NCBI RefSeq assembly: GCF_003602235.1
Contig: NZ_QZVS01000077.1
Span: 1-64,000, forward strand
DNA length: 64,000 nucleotides
Direction of reading: 5' to 3'
Origin: Cryobacterium melibiosiphilum
Lineage (GTDB): Bacteria; Actinomycetota; Actinomycetes; Actinomycetales; Microbacteriaceae
Both the position numbers and the translations under genes were made by a program. Below, piece after piece: positions 25,714 to 35,300 of the stretch; within the stretch, counting starts at the first letter, position 1; the number at the start of each line of letters is the position of its first letter. The notes below the pieces were generated by a model that was not told where the DNA came from, did not search any database, and saw only the letters and a program-made list of their open reading frames with translations.

Positions 25714-26564
25714 GACCCGATTTCGGTGCGCACCGCGAACAATTCGGGAAAGAAGGTGAGTTCGAGGGCCTTCTGCAGAAAAGCAGCGCCACTGGATCCG
25801 CCGGTGCCGTGCTTCATGCCGATGATGCGCTGCACGGTTTTCAGGTGCCGAAAACGCCAGAGCTGAAAGTTGTCCTCGAGGTCGACGAGCTCCTCGCAGG
25901 CCTCGTAGGCGGCCCAGTTCGTGTCGGCGTGCTCGTAGATGCCCCGGAACGTCTGCACCAGTTCGGGGTGCAGCACCCAGGCCTCGGTCACGTCACGCTC
26001 GAGTACCTCGGTCGGTACCGTATAGCCGACCCGGTCCAGGTAGCGGAGGAACTCGTCGTAGAGGCTCGGGGCCTCGAGCATCTCGGTGAGCAGGGCGTGG
26101 GCATCCGGGTCGGACTCGAACACGCTGAGCATGCGCCGATTTTTGTTGCCGAGCGCGAACTCCACGGCCCGGTACTGGTACGACTGGAATCCGCTGGAAT
26201 TGCCGAGAAAGCCGCGAAACTGGGCGTATTCGGTGGGCGTGAGCGTCGCGAGCACCGACCACTGCTCGGTCAGGGTGCGCTGGATGTGCTTGACCCGGGC
26301 GATGCGTTTCAGAGCCGGGGCGAGGTCGTCGCGGCGCAGCGATTGCGTCGCCGCACGTAGCTCGTGCAGCACCAGTTTGAGCCAGAGCTCGGTGGTCTGG
26401 TGTTGGATGATGAAGAGCAGCTCGTCATGGTGCTCCGGTTCCCTGACCGGTTTCTGGGCACCGAGCAGGGTGTCGAGGTCGAGGTAGGTGCCGTAGCTCA
26501 TCCGCTCCCGAAAATCGGTCACGATCTCTGGATCGAACTCCCGCGTGTTGTTCTCGACCGGCAC
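25710..26564 (-). CDS. kynA: Tryptophan 2,3-dioxygenase
   Basis: A 284-residue haem enzyme opening the indole ring of Trp to N-formylkynurenine. Conserved stretches are [43 protein letters not shown] (distal pocket with the substrate His), [24 protein letters not shown] and [24 protein letters not shown] (proximal His and the carboxylate-binding loop). Length matches bacterial TDO. The start is GTG 26564 with AGGAAACGGAG upstream; sequence further upstream in the same frame is not TDO-like. First gene of the kyn operon, divergent from a TetR gene with 234 bp between. Confidence 0.96.
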   Translation of the reverse strand: MPVENNTREFDPEIVTDFRERMSYGTYLDLDTLLGAQKPVREPEHHDELLFIIQHQTTELWLKLVLHELRAATQSLRRDDLAPALKRIARVKHIQRTLTEQWSVLATLTPTEYAQFRGFLGNSSGFQSYQYRAVEFALGNKNRRMLSVFESDPDAHALLTEMLEAPSLYDEFLRYLDRVGYTVPTEVLERDVTEAWVLHPELVQTFRGIYEHADTNWAAYEACEELVDLEDNFQLWRFRHLKTVQRIIGMKHGTGGSSGAAFLQKALELTFFPELFAVRTEIGS

Positions 26565-26749
26565 GAGTGCTCCGTTTCCTGTGGCTGGCCCGCGCGTCAC
26601 GGCATGGGTCCTGCTCTGAATTCTGCGGGCTGCCGCGCTCGGGCGCAACACGGTGCCCGCCAAATCTGACGCCCGGGGTGTCCGTGTGCGGCGACACGCG
26701 GGGGGCCGAAAACTATTCCGTGAATCTGGGCGCGTGATACCACGAATCA

Positions 26750-26791
26750 CGGAGGTTTCCCTCCGAGTGACCCAGACACGGCACCTAGAAT
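26750..26791. promoter_or_regulatory. Palindrome and -10 box between kynA and TetR
   Basis: CGGAGG (26750-26755) and CCTCCG (26760-26765) form a perfect palindrome around TTTC. The nearby CGTGATACCACG (26733-26744) is a second short dyad. TAGAAT at 26786-26791 lies eight bases before the TetR ATG and is a good -10. The dyads are plausible operators for the TetR regulator, and the 234-bp region has no other gene. Confidence 0.45.
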
Positions 26792-26798
26792 CAACTCC

Positions 26799-27497
26799 AT
26801 GACTTCGTCCGCACGCGCTCCCCAGGACCGGCCGCAACCCCGGCGCCGCGATGCGCGGCAGAACCGGGAGCGCCTGCTCACCGAGGCCCGGGCCCTGATC
26901 GCCGTCAATGGCGTCGACGCTTCGCTCGAGGAAATCGCCCGTCGCGCCGAGGTGGGCGTGGCCACGCTGTACCGCAACTTCCCGACCCGCGACGACCTCG
27001 TGCGGGCCCTCTACGAGCTCGCCCTCGCCGAACTCGCCGCCGTGCAGGACGAAATCACGGCAGCCGACACCGCGTGGGACGGCGTGGTCATCTACGCCGA
27101 ACGCGTTGCCGAATGGCTCGTCGCCGACCCATCGCTGCCGCCGATCGTGAAGCGGATGTCCAGCCTCGACCCGGGCGCCCGGCCCGCCACCGACTTCGAG
27201 TCCGTCATCGCGGCGCTCGTGGCGCAGGCGAAGAAAGACGGCGCGCTGCGCGCCGACGTCGACGCGGCGGACATCGCCGTGTTGGTCACGATGGTCGGTT
27301 CGCTCGGCGGCCTCGGAAACGGCTACGCGGGCCAGTGGCGCCGCCAGCTCAGTATCGTGCTCGACGGCCTGCGCGCCGCCGACAAGCCGCGCACGAAACT
27401 GCCCGGCCGCCCGCTCAAGGGCAAGGAGTTCCAGGCCACCGTCTACGGCCTGACCCGCCGCGCCAAGCGCGCCGCCCGAGGCCCCGCCAAGTCCTGA
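26799..27497 (+). CDS. TetR family regulator, candidate regulator of the kyn operon
   Basis: A 232-residue regulator. The helix-turn-helix (about 20-65) reads [50 protein letters not shown], which is unambiguous. The C-terminal domain has [15 protein letters not shown] and ends in a basic tail rich in Lys/Arg ([16 protein letters not shown]) that may add DNA affinity. ATG 26799 sits behind TAGAAT at near-leaderless distance with no Shine-Dalgarno. It is divergent from kynA, which makes the kyn genes its most likely target; ligand unknown. Confidence 0.88.
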   Translation: MTSSARAPQDRPQPRRRDARQNRERLLTEARALIAVNGVDASLEEIARRAEVGVATLYRNFPTRDDLVRALYELALAELAAVQDEITAADTAWDGVVIYAERVAEWLVADPSLPPIVKRMSSLDPGARPATDFESVIAALVAQAKKDGALRADVDAADIAVLVTMVGSLGGLGNGYAGQWRRQLSIVLDGLRAADKPRTKLPGRPLKGKEFQATVYGLTRRAKRAARGPAKS

Positions 27498-27579
27498 CCC
27501 GCTCCAGCGGCCGCCCGCTTCGACCGTCACACGGCTGCGCGGCTCCCGGTCGTTGATGCGCCCACAGGCGGTGGCTCCG

Positions 27580-27795
27580 GCCGTCGTGCGCCTCAAAGCT
27601 GCTGACGCGCCTCAAACTTGCCGGCCGTCGTGCGCCTCAAAGGTGCTCGTGCGCCGCAAACTTGCACTCCAGAATGCTCATGCGCCCGAAAGCTGCTCGT
27701 GCGCCTGGCAGGCCACGCGCACGAGCAGTTTTCGGCGCATGAAGGTACCGGGGTGCCGCTTTTGCCTGCACGAGCAGCTTTCGGCGCACGAGCGG
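27580..27795. repeat. Degenerate 21-bp repeat array between TetR and VOC genes
   Basis: Plus-strand units built on TCGTGCGCCTCAAAGC start near 27582, 27603, 27624 and 27645 (period 21), then less regularly near 27676 and 27697. Inverted copies (GCACGAGCAG then TTTCGGCGCA) follow near 27719 and 27769. Some adjacent units can fold, for instance GCTCGTGCGC near 27696 with GCGCACGAGC near 27717. The 456-bp gap between the converging genes contains no plausible coding sequence. It shares the word TGCTCGTGCGCC with the hairpin at 19367. Confidence 0.8.
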
Positions 27796-27920
27796 CCCGA
27801 GCGCCGGCGGCTGGTGCTGGCCCCGACGAACTGACGTCGTGCGCACAATCACGTTTGGGGGCCTAGCCGCACCGGCACCGGCAGCCACACCGAAACGTCG
27901 CCGAACCGAAACGCTGGCGC

Positions 27921-27962
27921 GGCGGTCAGTGCGCGGCGGTCAGTGCGCGGCGGTCAGTGCGC
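27921..27962. repeat. Three 14-bp tandem repeats at the VOC gene 3' end
   Basis: GGCGGTCAGTGCGC is repeated exactly at 27921, 27935 and 27949. The third copy contains the stop codon of the VOC gene (27954-27956), so the last codons and stop have been duplicated past the gene. Slippage or unequal exchange is the simple cause. Confidence 0.9.
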
Positions 27963-28832
27963 GGCGCGTACGAGGATGCGGTTCGCCCACGGGTCGTCGA
28001 AGCCGAGGGTCTGCCCGTCGTGACGGGTCTCGACGCCGTAGTGGGACATCCGCTCGCTGAGGGCGCCGATGTCACCGGTGCCGGGCACCACGATGCTGAC
28101 CTCGCCGAGGCCGAGCGCCAGACGGCGGCGACCGGCACCCTGGCTCTGCCAGGTGTTCATGGCCATGTGGTGGTGGTACCCGCCGGCCGAGACGAACAGG
28201 GCGCTGGGCCCGAAGTTCGCGGTGGCCTCGAAGCCGAGGCGGTTCACGTAGAACTCGCGGGCGCTCGCCACATCGCCGACCGAGAGGTGGATGTGGCCGA
28301 CGACCGCGGGGCCGTGGGTCGGGTCTGCAGCGCTCGCCTCGGTCAGGTGCTCGCCGATGAAGGCGTTCGGATCGAGGGCCAGGGTCGCCATTTCGACCTG
28401 GCCGTGGGTCCAGCTCCACAGGGTGCGGTCGCGGTCCCAGTACAGCTCGATGCCGTTGCCCTCGGGGTCTGTGAAGTAAAAGGCCTGGCTGACCAGGTGA
28501 TCGGCGCTGCCCGTGAAGGTGCCCGGATGCTTCGTACCGACCGAGTAGACGGCTTTCGCGAGCTCGGTCTGCGTCTCGAACAGGATGGCCGTGTGAAAGA
28601 GTCCGGCCGAGCGGGGTTCGGCGGCCGCGAGCTCGGGAGCGTGCTGCAGGATCACGATCGGTGTCGTGCCGCGGCCGAGCACCGCGACCGGGCCGATGTG
28701 GCTGATGAGGTCGAGGGTCACCGCGTCGCGGTAGTACGCGATGAGGGTGTCGAGGTTGCCAGCGCGCAGGGTCACGGCGCCCATGTTCGTGTCGGCGGCG
28801 AGCAGGTCTTTTCGAGTGGTGGTCACGGTCAT
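27954..28832 (-). CDS. VOC family dioxygenase-like protein, two-domain (CatE-like)
   Basis: A 292-residue protein with two vicinal-oxygen-chelate modules (about 12-130 and 165-280). Metal-ligand-like positions are His in LFHTAILF, Glu in GNGIELYWDRD, and His in VGHIHLSVGDVASAREFYVNRLGF. DHLVSQAFYFTDPEGNGIELY and GGYHHHMAMNTWQS resemble catechol-2,3-dioxygenase-type enzymes (CatE/YfiE), usually annotated as ring-cleavage or glyoxalase-like. Substrate not known. ATG 28832 lies after 87 bp of frame without domain character. The 3' end runs into a 14-bp tandem repeat. Confidence 0.85.
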   Translation of the reverse strand: MTVTTTRKDLLAADTNMGAVTLRAGNLDTLIAYYRDAVTLDLISHIGPVAVLGRGTTPIVILQHAPELAAAEPRSAGLFHTAILFETQTELAKAVYSVGTKHPGTFTGSADHLVSQAFYFTDPEGNGIELYWDRDRTLWSWTHGQVEMATLALDPNAFIGEHLTEASAADPTHGPAVVGHIHLSVGDVASAREFYVNRLGFEATANFGPSALFVSAGGYHHHMAMNTWQSQGAGRRRLALGLGEVSIVVPGTGDIGALSERMSHYGVETRHDGQTLGFDDPWANRILVRAAH

Positions 28833-28941
28833 GTCAACGGATGCCGCACCCCCGGTATTCCGCCGTGCCGGCACGGAGCTGCCCCCCGTTTGACCGGGTG
28901 GGCGGCCCGGCCGTGGCACAGCCCTGAGCCGTCGTGCGGGA

Positions 28942-29319
28942 TCAGTCCTCGTGCAACTGGATCAGGTTGCCGCATCCGTCGTCGAAGACGGCTGTGGTGC
29001 CCGAGAAGTCGGTGGTCGGAGCGCTCGTGAACCGCACGCCGAGGGCGCGCAGGCGGTCGTATTCGGCCTGCACGTCGGGGGTGCCGAACACGATGGCGGG
29101 GATTCCGAGGCGGTGCAGGCCGCTCTGGTAGGTCTTGGCGACCTTGGTGTCGCTGGGCTCCAGCAGCAGCCCGGGGCCGTTTGGATCGCCCTGGGCCTGC
29201 ACGATGTAGAGCGCGTGCTCGGGCACGCGCATGAGCTCGACGAAGCCGAGCATCTCGGTGTAGAACGTGAACGCGGCGGAAGGATCGTCAACGTGAACGC
29301 TGCACATCTTGATTCTCAT
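28942..29319 (-). CDS. VOC family protein, single domain
   Basis: A 125-residue glyoxalase/bleomycin-resistance-like protein: MRIKMCSVHVDDPSAAFTFYTEMLGFVE at the N-terminus, LLLEPSD, and VFDDGCGNLIQLHED at the end, which supplies the C-terminal Glu-type ligand position. Family roles include isomerases, epimerases and thiol transferases; the activity here is unknown. ATG 29319 lies behind TACTGT (gene strand) at near-leaderless spacing and without a ribosome site. It is transcribed toward the larger VOC gene 110 bp away, so cotranscription is possible. Confidence 0.85.
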   Translation of the reverse strand: MRIKMCSVHVDDPSAAFTFYTEMLGFVELMRVPEHALYIVQAQGDPNGPGLLLEPSDTKVAKTYQSGLHRLGIPAIVFGTPDVQAEYDRLRALGVRFTSAPTTDFSGTTAVFDDGCGNLIQLHED

Positions 29320-29413
29320 GATCCCGACAGTACCCGGCGCCACCGACATCCGTCATTCAGCACGGGCTGCCCCGACATTCGGGGACATTCGCGCCGTCGG
29401 GGCGGCGGGGCGT

Positions 29414-30352
29414 TTACGCGGCGGTCAGACGCTCGAGCAGCTCGCGGTACCGGGCCGCGGTCTGCTCCACGATCTCGGGCGGCAACAGCGGCGGGGTGCC
29501 GGTCTCGTCCCAGTGGGCGGCGAGCCAGTTGCGCACGATCTGCTTGTCGAAGCTTTCCATGCGTTCTTCCGGGGTCGCCGCGTTCTGCCAGCGGGCGAGG
29601 TCCCAGTAGCGGCTCGAGTCACTCGTGAGCACCTCGTCGGCGAGGGTCGTGATGCCGGTCTGCCGGTTCGCGCCGAACTCGAACTTGGTGTCGGCGAGAA
29701 TCACGCCGGCGGCCTCGGCGATCGTCGACGCCGTGCGGTACAGCGCGAGCGACAGGTCGCGGAGTTCTGCCGCGACGGCAGGGCCGACGAGTTCGACGGT
29801 GCGTTCGAAGCTGATGTTCTCGTCGTGCTGGCCCATCGGGGCTTTCCATGCGGGCGTGTAGATCGGCTCGGGCAGTCGGTCGCCGTTCTGCAGCCCGGCC
29901 GGCAGGGCAATGCCGCAGACGGACTGCGAGACGAGGTACTCCTTGTAGCCGGAGCCGGTGAGGTACCCGCGCACGACGCACTCGATCGGGAACATGTCGA
30001 GCATGGAGCAGAGCAGCGCTCGCCCGGCGACCTCGGCCGGGATCAGGCCGCGCACGGTGTCGCCGACGAGTTCGTGGTCGGCGATGAGGTGGTTGGGCAC
30101 GTCGGTGAGACGGTCGAACCACCACAGGCTCAGGGTCGTGAGCAGCTCGCCTTTGCCCGGGATTCCCGGCTCGAGCACGTGGTCGAACGCGCTGACCCGG
30201 TCGCTGGCGACCACGAGCACCCGGGAGGCGGTCGCGAGGTCGGCCGGGGCATCCGCTGCCTGCACGTAGAGGTCGCGCACCTTGCCCGAATAGACGGGCG
30301 TCCACCCGTCGAGGGCGATGGATGCGGGGGACGCGTACTCAGATTGGCTCAC
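29414..30352 (-). CDS. purC: Phosphoribosylaminoimidazole-succinocarboxamide synthase
   Basis: A 312-residue SAICAR synthetase (CAIR + Asp + ATP). Present are YSGKVRDLY (ATP loop), VVASDRVSAFDHVL, ECVVRGYLTGSGYKEY, PIYTPAWKA and ILADTKFEFG (metal/ATP Glu-Asp), all in the usual order for the longer, yeast-like form common in actinobacteria. GTG 30352 is preferred because GGGAG lies nine bases before it; an in-frame ATG at 30370 is the alternative. It shares its direction with purD upstream, with a palindrome between them. Confidence 0.95.
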   Translation of the reverse strand: MSQSEYASPASIALDGWTPVYSGKVRDLYVQAADAPADLATASRVLVVASDRVSAFDHVLEPGIPGKGELLTTLSLWWFDRLTDVPNHLIADHELVGDTVRGLIPAEVAGRALLCSMLDMFPIECVVRGYLTGSGYKEYLVSQSVCGIALPAGLQNGDRLPEPIYTPAWKAPMGQHDENISFERTVELVGPAVAAELRDLSLALYRTASTIAEAAGVILADTKFEFGANRQTGITTLADEVLTSDSSRYWDLARWQNAATPEERMESFDKQIVRNWLAAHWDETGTPPLLPPEIVEQTAARYRELLERLTAA

Positions 30353-30378
30353 CCGTTCATTCTCCCGCATCCGCACCC

Positions 30379-30461
30379 GGCATAACTCCTGCTGAAGTCT
30401 GAGCGCCGACGCAATCACGGGCGTGTTCGGGCGCTCGGCAGCAGAGAGCAGGAGTTATGCC
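30379..30461. repeat. Long inverted repeat between purD and purC
   Basis: Perfect 15-bp arms, GGCATAACTCCTGCT (30379-30393) and AGCAGGAGTTATGCC (30447-30461), enclose 53 nt with an inner stem GAGCGCC (30401-30407)/GGCGCTC (30430-30436). It lies after the purD stop and just before purC on the same strand, where it could end or attenuate the transcript. Stem sequence is unlike the other palindromes. Confidence 0.8.
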
Positions 30462-30496
30462 GTTCTGACTCGCCCCCGAACACCCGAACCCGGGAA

Positions 30497-31762
30497 TCAG
30501 GCGACGCGGGCCGCGATGTCGGTGCGAAACTGCGAGCCGGCGAGGGTGATCTGGTCCACGGCTTCGTAGGCGCGGTCGCGGGCCTCGCCGAAGTCGGCGC
30601 CGACGGCGACCACGCTCAGCACCCGGCCGCCGGTTGACACGAGTGCGCCGCCCTGCACGGCGGTCGCCGCGTGGGCGATCGTGACCCCGTCAACGGCGGA
30701 TGCCTCGGCCAGCCCGGTGATCTCGCGCCCGGTTTGCGGGGTGCCCGGGTAGTTCTCACTGGCGAGAACGACCGTCACGGCCACGTCGGAGGAGAACTGC
30801 GGCCAGGGCAGGGCCGCGAGTGCGCCGGTCGAGGCCGCGAGCAGCAGGCCCGAGAGCGGGGTGACCAGGCGCGGCAGCACGACCTGCGTCTCCGGGTCGC
30901 CGAACCGCGCGTTGAACTCGATGACCCGGATGCCGTCGGTGGTCAGGATGAGCCCGCAATAGAGCAGTCCGACGAACGGGGTGCCCTCCTTCGCGAGCTG
31001 CGCGATCGTCGGGGTGGCGACGGTCTCGATGATCTCGGTGATGAAGGCCTGCTCAGAGCCGAATTCGGTGTCGAGCCAGGGCAGTGGGGAGTAGGCGCCC
31101 ATGCCGCCGGTGTTCGGTCCGGCGTCGTTGTTGCCGAGGCGCTTGTAGTCCTGGGCGGGGGAGAGCGGGCGCACGGTCTCGCCGTCGCTGAGCAGAAACA
31201 GCGAGATCTCCTGGCCGTCGAGGAACTCCTCGATCAGCACGCTGCCGTGTTCGAGCCAGAACACCGTGTGATCGATCGCTGCGGCGCGGTCCTCGGTGAC
31301 CAGCACGCCCTTGCCGGCGGCGAGGCCGTCGGCCTTCACGACATAGGGGGCGCCGAACTCGTCGAGGGCCGCTTCGGCCTCGGCCAGGGTGCCGGCCCGC
31401 ACGGCGCGGCCGGTGGGCACGCCGGCCTCGTGCATGATGCGCTTGGCGAAGGTCTTGCTTCCTTCGAGGGCGGCGGCGGCCTTGCTCGGGCCGAACACCG
31501 GAATGCCGCGTTCCCGCAGCGCGTCGGCGACGCCGGCGACGAGGGGCGCCTCCGGGCCGATCACGACGAGGTCCATCGCGTGCTCGATCGCGTACGCGGT
31601 CACGACGACCGGGTCGTTCGCGTCGAGCGGCACGACGGGTACGTTTCCGGCGATGCCGGCGTTGCCGGGGGCCGCGGTGATCGCGTGCCCGGGGCTCTCG
31701 CGCAGCAGGGCGGTGATGATGGCGTGCTCGCGGGCACCGGATCCGAGTACAAGAATTCTCAC
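30497..31762 (-). CDS. purD: Phosphoribosylamine-glycine ligase
   Basis: A 421-residue GAR synthetase of the ATP-grasp fold (PRA + Gly + ATP). It starts RILVLGSGAREHAI, then APGNAGIAGNV, GPEAPLVAGVADALRERGIPVFGPSK, and the grasp core FAKRIMHEAGVPTGRAVRAG, PYVVKADGLAAGKGVLV, followed by SLFLLSDGETV and NARFGDPETQVVLPRL at the metal site. GTG 31762 is the start. Length is normal. The SCP-like gene begins 73 bp away in the opposite direction. Confidence 0.97.
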   Translation of the reverse strand: MRILVLGSGAREHAIITALLRESPGHAITAAPGNAGIAGNVPVVPLDANDPVVVTAYAIEHAMDLVVIGPEAPLVAGVADALRERGIPVFGPSKAAAALEGSKTFAKRIMHEAGVPTGRAVRAGTLAEAEAALDEFGAPYVVKADGLAAGKGVLVTEDRAAAIDHTVFWLEHGSVLIEEFLDGQEISLFLLSDGETVRPLSPAQDYKRLGNNDAGPNTGGMGAYSPLPWLDTEFGSEQAFITEIIETVATPTIAQLAKEGTPFVGLLYCGLILTTDGIRVIEFNARFGDPETQVVLPRLVTPLSGLLLAASTGALAALPWPQFSSDVAVTVVLASENYPGTPQTGREITGLAEASAVDGVTIAHAATAVQGGALVSTGGRVLSVVAVGADFGEARDRAYEAVDQITLAGSQFRTDIAARVA

Positions 31763-31835
31763 CGGTTCAGGTTACCGGATGCCGCGGCCCCCCTTCGAGG
31801 CCGCGCGGTGGCTCGCGATCGGGCAGACTTGATCC

Positions 31836-32201
31836 ATGGCACGAGCACGAATTGACGACGGCGCGGGCACGGTGGCCGTGCGCGCGGCGCTCGCCGACGG
31901 GAAAAACGCGAGCCGAGACATCCGTGCGCAGGCGGTGCGGTACACCCTGCAGCTGCTCGCCGAGCAGGCCGAGGGCAACACGCTCGAGGTGCGCGTGCCG
32001 CCCTTCGGCGCCACCCAGTGCATGGCCGGACCCCGCCACACCCGCGGCACCCCGCCGAACGTCGTCGAAACGGATGCCGACACCTGGCTGGCCCTGGCCA
32101 CCGGCGCCCTGACCTGGGCCGACGGGGTCGCAACCGGCGCGATCCACGCCTCGGGGCAGCGCGCCGACCTCACCGGGCTCGTGCCCGTGCTGCCGCTCTA
32201 G
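31836..32201 (+). CDS. Sterol carrier (SCP2-like) family protein
   Basis: A 121-residue protein resembling the small actinobacterial sterol-carrier-family proteins. Features are VRYTLQLLAEQAEGNTLEVRVPPFGATQC, TPPNVVETDADTWLALATGALTWADGVATGAI and the C-terminal ASGQRADLTGLVPVLPL. The central DTWLALATG block is the usual SCP2 lipid-pocket strand. Ligand unknown. Members of this group often sit beside purD, as here. ATG 31836 has no strong ribosome site. Confidence 0.75.
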   Translation: MARARIDDGAGTVAVRAALADGKNASRDIRAQAVRYTLQLLAEQAEGNTLEVRVPPFGATQCMAGPRHTRGTPPNVVETDADTWLALATGALTWADGVATGAIHASGQRADLTGLVPVLPL

Positions 32202-32342
32202 CGCTGCCACTCCACCAGGCGTGTCGCTTCAGCGCGCCTAATTCGTGGATATAACCCCTGTCGTTCATGTGGTGGACACCCGGTAAACCCCCGGTATCCC
32301 TAGCGTGGGGTCGCCCTGCCCCACGATCGAAGGCCAGCCTCC

Positions 32343-35300
32343 GTGCAGATTTCGCGCCACGCCACCCGTCACACCCCGCTCGCCGCGGGGCTCGTCCTGC
32401 TGCTGGCGCTCGCCGCCGCCGCGGCGGCCCCGATATCGTCGGCGCGGGCCGCCACGGAACCGGCGGCGACGGATGCCTTCCCCCTCGTGGTCACGGAGAT
32501 CACCCCCGACGTCGTCGGCTACGACAACTTCGAGTTCTTCGAGGTCACCAACACGACCGATGTCGACATCGACCTGACCGCCGCCGGCATCGGGCTGAGC
32601 TACATTTTCGCCGACTCCGATGACCGTGCCAAGGACGTGCCCTTCACCGTCCCGGCGGACACGGTCATCGCCGCCGGCGATTCCACCGTGTTCTGGGTCG
32701 ACTACACCTCCGGCAACGTGGACACGTCGGTCGTCACCGAGAACGACTTCCGCGCCCACTTCGCCGAGGTCGGGGCTCCCGCCGCGGACTACCCGCTCGT
32801 GCGGGTCACCGGCCAGGCGGGCCTGGCGAACTCCGGTGGGCGCGGCATCCGAATCACCGACGCCACGAACGCTTCGATCGGCTGGGCCTACTACCCGAGC
32901 GGGTCGGTCGGTGTCGACGCGAGCGCGCACTTCGCCGCTCCGACGGATGCGTCCGCCCGCTCACTGACTCTGGTGCAGTCCCAGGGCGCCCCGACCCCCG
33001 GCGACGCAAGCCCGGTCACGGAGTCGACCCCGACCGCGACGCCGTCGCCCACCCCAACCGCCACGCCGACCGCCCCGTCGCTCATGGTCACCGAGATCAC
33101 GCCCGACAACGCCGGCTACGACAACTTCGAGTTCTTCGAGGTCACGAACACCACGAACGCCGACATCGACCTCACCACCGCGGGCATCGGCCTGAACTAC
33201 ATCTACGCCGACTCCGACAGCCGGGTGACCGACGTGCCCTTCACCGTCCCGGCGAACACCGTCATCGCCGCTGGCGACTCCACGGTGTTCTGGCTCGACT
33301 ACTCCACCGGCACGGTCGACACGCAGGCCTTCACCGAAGCCGACTTCCGCGCGCACTTCGCCAGCGCCGAGACACCGTCAAACAGCTACCCGGTCGTGCG
33401 CGTCACCGGCCAGCCCGGAATGGCCAACGGCGGCGACCGCGGCGTGCGCATCGTCGACGCGGCATCTGCCAGCATCAGCTGGTCGTTCTACCCGGCCGGG
33501 TCGGTGGCGACCGACGCGAGCGCCCACTTCGGCGCTCCCACCGACGGGCTGTCGGCCGCGCTGATCCGGAGCCAGGGCGTACCGACTCCCGGCGACGCCG
33601 ACCCGGTCATGACCGACCCGGCACCGACCAGCACGCCCACCGCCGAGCCCACCTCGACTCCGATCCCCACCGCCACGGCCACCCCCGACCCGACCACGGT
33701 CACCGCGCCGCTGCAGATCACCGAGATCACCCCCGACACCACCAACGTCGGCACCGGCGACGGCTTCGAGTTCATCGAGGTCTACAACGCGACCTCCGCG
33801 CCGGTGGACTTCAGCGACTACACGCTGAACTACCTCTACCCGCTCGCCGACCTCACCAACAGCTCGACCCTGCGTTGGCCGGCCGTGCCCGCTGACGTCG
33901 TCATTCCGGCCGGCGACACCCTCGTCTTCTGGGTCAAGAACGGCCAGAACGACGACCTCACCGGCGCCGACTTCAACGCCCAGTTCGGCTCCGACCTCAC
34001 CCTCGGCACCGATCTCGTCGAGGTCTTCGTCGGAGGCCTGGCCAACGGGGCTGCGCGCGGCATCGAGATCATCAGCAACACCGGATTCAGCGTCAACACC
34101 GCCTACTACAACCTCGAGGGCGTCAAGGATGTCACCGCCAACCTCGGCATCCAGTACGGCGCCGACCCGGCCAACCCTGCCCGCCAGGTGAAGCTCGGCG
34201 CGATCGCGGCCAACCCCGGCCTGGTCTTCGCCGAGCAGGTGCCCGCCGGCCTCATGATCGTCGCCGACGACACCACCGAGCCGGTCATCACCGACCACAC
34301 CGTCGACGAGATCGATTCCACGCAGAACTTCGTGCTCTCCGCCACGGTCACCGACGACGTGCAGGCCCGAACCGTGACCCTGCACCTGAAGAGCAACCTC
34401 GACACCGATTACCTCGAGCTGAACATCGCGACGGATGGCGCCGACGGCTACCAGCACATCCTCCAGTCCGTCGACCTCACCGGTAAAAGCTGGTACGAGT
34501 ACTACTTCTCGGCCACCGACGGTCACAACCCGACCACGACTCCCGTGACCCGGGTCGCGCTCACCGGCGTGGACACCTCCCCGGTGCGCCTGAACGTCGA
34601 GGATGACCAGTACCTCGCCGGCCCCAGCACGCTGTCGGCGGCCGGCGACGCCTATCCGTCCGGCCTCACGCTGAACGTGGATGGGACATCCGTCGCCACG
34701 ACACCCCGGCTGGAGAGCGAGCCGCAGTTCGTGTTCGAGGCCACCGCCGTCGACACCTACTTCAAGAACGGCGTGCTCGTCGGCGACGACATTCTGCAGA
34801 TCTTCGACGACGGCATCTACGAGGGCTGGGACACCATCGCCACCCCGGTACCCCTCGGCTACGTGCACGACGGCCAGGACCTCGTGGTCAGCATCTACGC
34901 CGGCACCAAGGTCGCCCCCGAAATCGACCTCGACGAGAACAATGACGACTTCCAGGTGCGCAACCTGCGCCTCGTTCTGCCCGACGGCCGCACCCTCGCC
35001 CCGGTCGGCTACTCCGACCCGACGCTCGCGCTCAGCATGGGCGACAGCGCCGGCAAGCTCGACTTCTACGACGCCCACTTCACCATTCCGGCGGATGCCT
35101 ACACCGCCGTCGAACACGTCTGGGACACCACGCTCACCGCCGACGGCACCCACACGGTCGGTGCCGGCAACGGCTCGAGCGAGGTGACCCGGCAGGTCAT
35201 CGTCGACAACCTCGCACCGACCATCACGACCGACGTCGAAGAACGCCTCTACCAGGGTGAGTTCATGATCGACGGCGAGGCGACGGATGCCGGCGCCGGC

